DNA of 64,000 nucleotides from an uncultured Aquimarina sp. (GTDB lineage Bacteria; Bacteroidota; Bacteroidia; Flavobacteriales; Flavobacteriaceae): NCBI GenBank assembly GCA_947489685.1, contig CANLEM010000003.1, positions 785,283 to 849,282 of the forward strand, read 5' to 3'. Shown piece by piece: positions 31,085 to 37,490 of this stretch (position 1 is its first letter; each line of letters starts with the position of its first letter). The notes under the pieces were generated by a model. It saw only the letters and a program-made list of their open reading frames with translations, ran no database searches and was not told where the DNA came from. The position numbers and the translations under genes were made by a program.

Positions 31085-33223
31085 ATGAAACTTCTGAAAT
31101 TAGTCTTTTTAACAACACTTCTTCTATTGATCAGCTGTTCGAAAGAAGATTTGATAGTAGGTGAAGAAAATTATTCAAAAAATTCAACAGATTCTAGTAA
31201 TAGCTGTTCGTCTGCGGATTATCATATAACTTCAAATGATAGCAAGAATACCTTTTATACTGCCTTGAATAACATTCAAAATTTAAGAGATAATGGAGAC
31301 AATTCAACAAAAACCATATGTATTGAAAATGATGTTGTTATAGAATTTAATAAGGATGACAGGCCCCTATCTGAATGGTATTTCTTTAAAGTCCCTTCAA
31401 ATGTCATAATTAAAGGTAACGGTGCTATTTTTAAAAGCCAACAAGGTGCTTACAACATAATTTTTGCTTTGATTACGGAAAGTAATATAACAATTGACGG
31501 TATAGTTTTTAAAAATATTACAGAACACAACTACCCCCTTCAGATAGGTATTAAAATACTTGGTGACTCCAGTCAAATTATAAATAATGTTACAATAAAG
31601 AATTGTGATATTTCTGGAAATAACAGAGCGGCAATAGATATTTTTTTCGCAAAAAATGTTTTTGTGGAAAATAATTACATTCATCATAATTTTGGTACTT
31701 GTGATACCGAAGAATGTAGAACAGGTGGCTTAGGGTATGGAATAAGTGTAGCAAATGGAAGTACTGTACAGGCATTAAACAATCATTTTTTATATAATAG
31801 ACATGCTATAGCTTCTTCTAATAAAACAGAAAATTCACATTACATTGCTCGAGGCAATACTGTTTTGCAAGAATATAATAATGATCCTATAATAAGAAAT
31901 TATAGCGAAAAGGAAACCTTATTGAACAATCTAAGTTCTATTCACCATTTTGACGCACATGGTTCGGGTATTAACGGAGAAGGAGGGTCTACAGGAACAT
32001 TTGTAATAGAAGAGAATGTTTTTTATAATAATAGAAGTTTTGCCTCAAACAATAATAAAATTATTTCTATAAGAGGAATTCCAAGGGAATGCTCATATGT
32101 TAGAAATAATATTTTTCCAAATGGAAGTGGATTTGATAACTTGAAACAATCATCTGGAGATATTTCATTGATAATTTCAAATTGTTCCGATGATCAATTC
32201 AAAAACATTATTGTAGAAGGAAATATGGCAAATAATGGACCCTTTCCTAGTCTAACTAAAAATTTAATCGTTCTTAAAGAAAATGGAGACTTAATTAATT
32301 ACCCCATGCTTAATGACTTAAAAGGAAACGGAATTCTTGTTGGAAATGGTTTTTCTCAGGCCAATTATTCTGACTATTTAGTTGGTGATTGGACAGGAAA
32401 TGGAACATCAGATTTGATCGTTAGAAATACTCAAGGAGAATTACGGGCACTTAAATTCAACGGAAGTACTTTTTACGGACAAACCATTAACGGTGTAAGT
32501 TTTCCAGTTGTTGCAAACGGTTTTTCTCAGACCAACTATTCTGACTATTTAGTTGGTGATTGGACAGGAAATGGAACATCAGATTTGATAGTCAGAAATA
32601 CTCAAGGAGAATTGCGTGCACTTAAATTCAACGGAAGCACTTTTTACGGACAAACCATTAACGGTGTAAGTTTTCCAGTTGTTGCAAACGGTTTTTCTCA
32701 GACCAACTATTCTGACTATTTAGTTGGTAATTGGACAGGGAATGGAACATCCGATTTGATCGTTAGAAATACTCAAGGGGAATTGCGGGCACTTAAATTC
32801 AACGGAAGTACTTTTTATGGACAGACAATTAATGGAGAAAGCTTTCCCAAAGTTGCTCACGGAATTGACGAATCGTATTCTAAGTTTCTTGTAGCGGATT
32901 GGACAAATGATAATATTAGCGATTTGCTTATGATAAATCTAAGTGGTGATATTTTTATCAACAAATTTAATGGAGTTACTTTTTACGCTCAGACAATTGG
33001 CGGAAAGTCAAACCCGGTCAAAGTTTTTGATGGGAGTTTATACAAAGATTATTACATTGGAGAGTTCACAGGAGATCAATATCCAGATTTATTGGTAATT
33101 GATAATTCTAATGATGTATTCTTATTAAAATATAATCCGTCCTCAGCTGAATTTGAAACACCAAACTTAATTACAACTAATTTTGAATATTCAAAAATTT
33201 TAATTGGTGATTGGAATAATTAA
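31085..33223 (+). CDS. large lipoprotein with right-handed beta-helix region and VCBS/FG-GAP-like tandem repeats (cassette 3 cargo)
   Basis: Lipobox 'LLLISCSKED'; NVTIKNCDISGN...beta-helix pattern; repeats 'YLVGDWTGNGTSDLIVRNTQGELRALKFNG'. Confidence 0.85.
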   Translation: MKLLKLVFLTTLLLLISCSKEDLIVGEENYSKNSTDSSNSCSSADYHITSNDSKNTFYTALNNIQNLRDNGDNSTKTICIENDVVIEFNKDDRPLSEWYFFKVPSNVIIKGNGAIFKSQQGAYNIIFALITESNITIDGIVFKNITEHNYPLQIGIKILGDSSQIINNVTIKNCDISGNNRAAIDIFFAKNVFVENNYIHHNFGTCDTEECRTGGLGYGISVANGSTVQALNNHFLYNRHAIASSNKTENSHYIARGNTVLQEYNNDPIIRNYSEKETLLNNLSSIHHFDAHGSGINGEGGSTGTFVIEENVFYNNRSFASNNNKIISIRGIPRECSYVRNNIFPNGSGFDNLKQSSGDISLIISNCSDDQFKNIIVEGNMANNGPFPSLTKNLIVLKENGDLINYPMLNDLKGNGILVGNGFSQANYSDYLVGDWTGNGTSDLIVRNTQGELRALKFNGSTFYGQTINGVSFPVVANGFSQTNYSDYLVGDWTGNGTSDLIVRNTQGELRALKFNGSTFYGQTINGVSFPVVANGFSQTNYSDYLVGNWTGNGTSDLIVRNTQGELRALKFNGSTFYGQTINGESFPKVAHGIDESYSKFLVADWTNDNISDLLMINLSGDIFINKFNGVTFYAQTIGGKSNPVKVFDGSLYKDYYIGEFTGDQYPDLLVIDNSNDVFLLKYNPSSAEFETPNLITTNFEYSKILIGDWNN
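32348..32860 (+). repeat. three near-identical 171-bp (57-aa) in-frame tandem repeats
   Basis: Unit starts 32348, 32519, 32690: GFSQxNYSDYLVGxWTGNGTSDLIVRNTQGELRALKFNGSTFYGQTINGxSFPxVA; two diverged copies follow. Confidence 0.9.
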
Positions 33224-33228
33224 AAAAA

Positions 33229-33299
33229 GCTTGTAACATTATATAACAAAACATAGTTGCCCTTGGGGACAACAACGTTTGTTATATTTACCGTTAGCA
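33229..33299 (+). repeat. attC-like site 3
   Basis: GCTTGTAAC (9/9 reverse complement of cassette-3 start GTTACAAGC) + hairpin TATAACAAAACATAGTTGCCC-TTGG-GGGACAACAACGTTTGTTATA + TTTACC|GTTAGCA. Confidence 0.88.
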
Positions 33300-33315
33300 T
33301 TAATAAACAAAAAAT

Positions 33316-33750
33316 ATGTCCTTTGATTGGCCACATCATCCGTTATATGATAAGCTATCTGAAAAAGCATCTTTACTTTTACCTAAATTAGGTTTTGAAA
33401 AGATTAATTCCGAGAGCGGACAAACTCTATTTGTATCTAAAGAAAAAATATTAATCACAATTCAGCACGGCGGATATGATATGCCGTATATCTATATTGG
33501 CAACAAAAAGAACAAAAAATTATTGAGCCCTAGTCATATTTTGGAGTATTATTTGAACGAGTCAACCCCAATTTTCAGAAAGTATAATAAATTGAAATCT
33601 TTCTATGATTTTGAATTCGAATATGACCTCCTAAAAGAATACTCTGATGAGATTTTAAATATTCTCAAGTTCCCTAAGCCATACTTAGAATGGAAAAAAA
33701 ACGCAGATTACGAAGCAACAATGGAATTAATAAAAAGTCAAAATAACTAA
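33316..33750 (+). CDS. hypothetical protein (cassette 4 cargo)
   Basis: Single ORF occupying the cassette. Confidence 0.75.
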   Translation: MSFDWPHHPLYDKLSEKASLLLPKLGFEKINSESGQTLFVSKEKILITIQHGGYDMPYIYIGNKKNKKLLSPSHILEYYLNESTPIFRKYNKLKSFYDFEFEYDLLKEYSDEILNILKFPKPYLEWKKNADYEATMELIKSQNN

Positions 33751-33921
33751 TGCTAACACCATATATGTGATCATAGCAGCTAAGTAATCAATCAAATGGT
33801 TGTTGTATTTTTGGTTAAGCGCAATACTTGCAAAAAGTAAAAGTTAGCAACCAATGCGCAGAAAAATCAATAAACAAGGTAACATTTTACTCTGCTACGA
33901 CACATATATTAAACGTTGTGC
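33748..33921 (+). repeat. attC-like site 4 (long type)
   Basis: TAATGCTAAC matches reverse complement of cassette-4 start GTTAGCATTA; body close to sites 2 and 9; ends CATATATTAAAC|GTTGTGC. Confidence 0.85.
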
Positions 33922-34147
33922 ACAAGTGCTCACTCGAGCTAAAAAAAGTGTATATTAAATGTAAAAAAAACACTCAGCTCCTTTCTGATTTCACTCAATC
34001 CCCAAACGGATTTAAAACGCACTCAGCCTTTTTAATCGGATATTACTCTTGCTTTTATACGCTGATTTTACTCAACCGTGTTTTCTGATTTCTCTCTTTA
34101 TTGCGCAAAAAAACGGATTATAAAACTTTTAAAACATAAAATAACCT
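33916..34147 (+). other. ORF-less cassette 5 body
   Basis: Bounded by GTTGTGCAC... and ...GTGCACAAC; no substantial ORF that starts inside the cassette. Confidence 0.55.
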
Positions 34148-34281
34148 GTGCACAACAATATGTATAGAAAATGCTTATTTTAGTGCTCAACCAATGGCTA
34201 ATGCGTGTTTGCTTGCGTCTGATTTTCCTTCGGAAAATCCTCGCACACAAAACCGCACATTCCATACATCAACCGTTATGC
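34148..34281 (+). repeat. attC-like site 5
   Basis: GTGCACAAC is 9/9 reverse complement of cassette-5 start GTTGTGCAC; ATATGTATAGAAAATGC...GCACATTCCATACATCAACC|GTTATGC. Confidence 0.82.
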
Positions 34282-34553
34282 ACAAGCTAGTGGAATCTGA
34301 AAAGCAGGACGAATAATCGGACGGGCTAAAAATCAAAGACCTGAGTGTTTTTGCAAAGGGTTTTGCTGATACAAAGTTTCCCACTGATCAGCATCTGACG
34401 GAATAAAGGTCATCCCAATTTTGTGATGGTAATCGCTAAACCCAAAGTCGCAAAGCGATCGCGGGATTTAAAAAAGCATAACGCAAATAGTTCGCAAGCA
34501 ATCATCACTTTGCTTTGGCAACTTTGCAAAGTAACGGCTGAATAAAAAAGCCA
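34276..34553 (+). ncRNA. candidate structured ncRNA / ORF-less cassette, divergent family copy B (cassette 6)
   Basis: Shares GGAATCTGAAAAG(C/T)AG(G/A)ACGAA, GACCTGAGTRTTTTTG, CTGATCAGC..CTGACGGAATAAA and the GCAAAGCGATCGCG...CAAGCAATCATCACTTTGCTT module with copies A and C. Confidence 0.5.
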
Positions 34554-34687
34554 GTGCATAACAAGATGTATAATTCATAGCGGCGGAAATTCCTAACGGA
34601 ATTTCACGCGCGTTTACTAACTTTGAGCTAGTGCGGAATATTTGTTTTAGATTATCCCGCTACGAAATCATACATTAACCGTTATCT
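34554..34687 (+). repeat. attC-like site 6
   Basis: GTGCATAAC reverse complement of cassette-6 start GTTATGCAC; GATGTATAATTCATAGCGG...CCGCTACGAAATCATACATTAACC|GTTATCT. Confidence 0.83.
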
Positions 34688-34699
34688 TCAATTACATAA

Positions 34700-35437
34700 A
34701 TGAGCGAACATTACGAACACGACAAACAAATTACGACCAATATCCTCAAAGACATTGAAGAACGTAGAGTACATATTGCTTTTGTGGAAAGTGATGGATA
34801 TTGTCCGAGGTTCGGATATTCAATTGGACTTTATAAGGAATTCAATCACCCTGAATTGATAATAATTGGACTTGACCCTGAATCAACTGGAGCTCTTATA
34901 AATAATGCAAAGGACGAAATTGAAAAAGGAACTAGGTTTATTGAAGGAGTTAATTATATGGATTTTCTTGTCGAACTTCCTGTTCAGTTTGTTAATGTAG
35001 AGAAAGAACATTATCCCGATTATTTAGGCTATGCAAGTTGGTACAATGACAATTCAGTAGATTTTCCAACGCTTCAAATAGCTTGGCCCGATAGAGAAGG
35101 TAAATTTCCTTGGGAACAGGAATTCAATCAAAATTTTAAATTCAAACAGCCATTACTGGATAGAAATACAGAATTTAAGTTTCTTGAAGAACGAAATCTT
35201 GGAGTATTTACAACTTCTGAGGTTTTAAATGGAGAGCCTATAAGATTTGTTTATCATAACGAAGATGGAGATTGGCAATTCCACTCTAAGCAAGAACCCA
35301 ATCTAGATGATGCAAAAATAGTATGCCTAGAGGAGCTTGTAAAAAAAGACCCTACCCTAAACGAAATTTATTATCTGAATTACGGAGAATCTGCGGAGAG
35401 AAACTCAATTGGAGAAAAATGGAATATATTTGAATAA
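34700..35437 (+). CDS. DUF4262 domain-containing protein (cassette 7 cargo)
   Basis: 'YCPRFGYSIGLYKEFNHPELIIIGLDPE' DUF4262-like. Confidence 0.85.
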   Translation: MSEHYEHDKQITTNILKDIEERRVHIAFVESDGYCPRFGYSIGLYKEFNHPELIIIGLDPESTGALINNAKDEIEKGTRFIEGVNYMDFLVELPVQFVNVEKEHYPDYLGYASWYNDNSVDFPTLQIAWPDREGKFPWEQEFNQNFKFKQPLLDRNTEFKFLEERNLGVFTTSEVLNGEPIRFVYHNEDGDWQFHSKQEPNLDDAKIVCLEELVKKDPTLNEIYYLNYGESAERNSIGEKWNIFE

Positions 35438-35444
35438 GAAAAAA

Positions 35445-35514
35445 GAAGATAACAATTTGTATAGTTCATTTGCTTCCTTCGGGAAGCAAACGCACCATAC
35501 AAGAGACGTTATGC
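35445..35514 (+). repeat. attC-like site 7
   Basis: GAAGATAAC is 9/9 reverse complement of cassette-7 start GTTATCTTC; hairpin TTTGTAT..TTGCTTCC-TTC-GGGAAGCAA..CATACAAGAGAC|GTTATGC. Confidence 0.88.
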
Positions 35515-35538
35515 ACAAGTTGAGAAAAACTCTTTCTA

Positions 35539-36099
35539 ATGAATATCGATAAAAAAATAGTTCAAAAATTAATCGAAGAAGTTTTAGGTTCTGAATTTAT
35601 GATTAATGGAATTCATGATTCCAGCAAATATATTTTTGTTGATTGGAAACATAAAAAATATGATGCTGATGATGAAAGAGGACATCGTATTGGAGTTGGA
35701 CCTGTAGCGTATAATAAACTGACAAAAGAATATAAACTTCTTGGTAGTGGAGAAATGATTCACGGAGATTATATGGATTATTTAAATGAAGGAGTTGAGG
35801 AACATGATGATGAAATCCCAAGCTTAGAACAAATAAAAGCTGGAATTTTACGACGACAGTATGTAAATAGTGAGGATATAGGATATTTAGGATATATATT
35901 GGAACAAGAACTAGGCTCATTAAAATTTTATTCTACTTGGGTTAACGAATTAAAAGACGAGCCTCACGAAGTAATCAATACTGACAATAAAGAAGCAGTT
36001 AAACGACTTATTAATTTCTGGAATGAAATTGGTTTTGAATATCGAAAAAAATCAGAATCGGAATTAATCATTTGGAAAGAAAAAAAACCTAGTGCATAA
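35539..36099 (+). CDS. hypothetical protein (cassette 8 cargo)
   Basis: Single ORF occupying the cassette; stop codon TAA is inside the R''-like box GTGCATAAC. Confidence 0.78.
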   Translation: MNIDKKIVQKLIEEVLGSEFMINGIHDSSKYIFVDWKHKKYDADDERGHRIGVGPVAYNKLTKEYKLLGSGEMIHGDYMDYLNEGVEEHDDEIPSLEQIKAGILRRQYVNSEDIGYLGYILEQELGSLKFYSTWVNELKDEPHEVINTDNKEAVKRLINFWNEIGFEYRKKSESELIIWKEKKPSA

Positions 36100-36288
36100 C
36101 ACTATATATAGCAAATAGGGCGATTAGTGTTTAATCGAAATGTTGTTGTCTATTTGCAAAGTCGCCAAATCTTTTGATTTGGTGTTCAATGAGAAAAATT
36201 AAAACAAAATACAAAAGATTTGGCTTGTGGCTAATCCGAAAGTAATTGCATATTTTCTGCCCAACTTGCCATATATTTAACGTTATCG
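36092..36288 (+). repeat. attC-like site 8 (longest, ~197 nt)
   Basis: GTGCATAAC reverse complement of cassette-8 start GTTATGCAC; ends GCCATATATTTAAC|GTTATCG. Confidence 0.8.
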
Positions 36289-36629
36289 CCACATTTTGGA
36301 ATCTGAAAAGTAGAACGAAAGCAACGAACGGTTAACCACCCAATGATCTGAGTATTTTTGTGATGGTTAGTGTATAATCGAGGAAAAAGCGATAAAAAAA
36401 CCAAAATTGAGGAGGATTACGGAGTAGTAACGTGCTAAAAAATCGCTTTTTTGGCTGATCACCATCGGAATAAAAAAAAGTTCAGGCTAATTTGGTAACA
36501 CCTGTCTCCTAACAGATGATTGCAAGGTGATCGCGAGAAAAGAAAAATAAAGTTGACTGAGTAATTACGCAAGTAATATCACCTTGCTTGGCTTGTTTGC
36601 TAAGGTTAGAGACTGAAAAAATAAACGCA
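36283..36629 (+). ncRNA. candidate structured ncRNA / ORF-less cassette, family copy C (cassette 9)
   Basis: Near-copy of 30532-30880 with substitutions and single-base indels that destroy any shared frame; same hairpins. Confidence 0.55.
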
Positions 36630-36810
36630 CGATAACACGATATATGTGCCATAGCAGCAAAGTAATCAATCGAAAGGTTGTTGTATATTTATAAAGGCGC
36701 AATGCTTGCAGAATGGAATCCCGACACTTCGGGAAGCAACCAATGCGCAGAAAAGTCGAAAAACAGAGTAACATTTTGCTCTGCTACGACACATATATTA
36801 AACGTTGTAT
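36630..36810 (+). repeat. attC-like site 9 (long type)
   Basis: CGATAAC reverse complement of cassette-9 start GTTATCG; body near-identical to site 2; ends CATATATTAAAC|GTTGTAT. Confidence 0.85.
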
Positions 36811-36837
36811 GTCATATAAAAACACATTCTGAAAAAA

Positions 36838-37197
36838 ATGAGACCAAAGGAATTGATTGAAAAGTGGATTGAAATATTCAATGATGGAAATGCGGATAAA
36901 ATTGCAGAACTATACCATTTGGATGCAATTAATCACCAAGTGGCTAACGAACCAATTGAAGGAAGAAATGCTATTAAAGAAATGTTTTCGATCGAATTCA
37001 ACACAGCTGATATGACCTGTATTCCTGAAAACATATTTGAGGATGGAGAATGGGCGATTTTAGAATGGAAAGACCCTTTAGGATTAAGAGGATGTGGATT
37101 TTTTCAAGTTATTGATGGGAAAATCAAATTTCAACGAGGATATTGGGATAAATTGTCATTTCTAAAAATGCATAACCTACCAATTCCGACTGAATAA
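36838..37197 (+). CDS. nuclear transport factor 2 / SnoaL-like family protein (cassette 10 cargo)
   Basis: 'LIEKWIEIFNDGNADKIAELYHLDAINHQV...GRNAIKEMF'. Confidence 0.85.
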   Translation: MRPKELIEKWIEIFNDGNADKIAELYHLDAINHQVANEPIEGRNAIKEMFSIEFNTADMTCIPENIFEDGEWAILEWKDPLGLRGCGFFQVIDGKIKFQRGYWDKLSFLKMHNLPIPTE

Positions 37198-37214
37198 AAA
37201 GATATAAAACGAAC

Positions 37215-37267
37215 GTACAACAATGTATAAAAGGCATTAAAACGACCTTTTATACTAAACGTTGTGC
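37215..37267 (+). repeat. attC-like site 10 (shortest, ~53 nt)
   Basis: GTACAAC-AATGTATAAAAGG-CATTAAAACGA-CCTTTTATACTAAAC|GTTGTGC; R'' differs by one base from the complement of its cassette start (GTTGTATG). Confidence 0.8.
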
Positions 37268-37490
37268 TACATTATTACAAACCGCTAGTTAATGATAAAA
37301 TTCTTTAGAAAAATTAGACAAAAATTTTCAACTGAAAACAAAAGCAAGTATCGAGAAAGAATTAGAACATTTAGAATTATGAAAACACAATAAATTACGG
37401 CTGAATTTCCGGCTTATAGGTTAAATTCGTTACATAGCCTTAATTGTTATAACAAAACTAGTTCTAGTATTTTACTAGCATAATTTAAAA

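Larger units (their letters stand above)
29638..37267 (+). mobile_element. integron-like cassette array (>=10 contiguous cassettes, all in + orientation)
   Basis: Ten boundaries each with ...NYAAC-A...hairpin...AMC|GTTR; 5' cassette core complementary to the 3' box of the same cassette in 9 of 10. Confidence 0.85.

Noticed and set aside
33828-34088. 86-aa ORF 'MQKVKVSNQCAEKSINK...'
   Set aside because: Begins inside attC-like site 4 and crosses the cassette boundary; similar 'NQCAEKS..VTF.SATTHILNVV' appears at 36678-36860 because of the DNA repeat.
29638-37267. CRISPR array
   Set aside because: Repeats are long, variable inverted repeats separated by whole genes, not short direct repeats with uniform spacers; no cas genes seen.
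29638-37267. MITE or IS-derived intergenic repeats
   Set aside because: Considered because of the terminal inverted structure, but each site's outer box is complementary to the far end of the cassette, no target-site duplications are obvious, and the sites sit precisely between single genes in one orientation. Not fully excluded without genome-wide searches.
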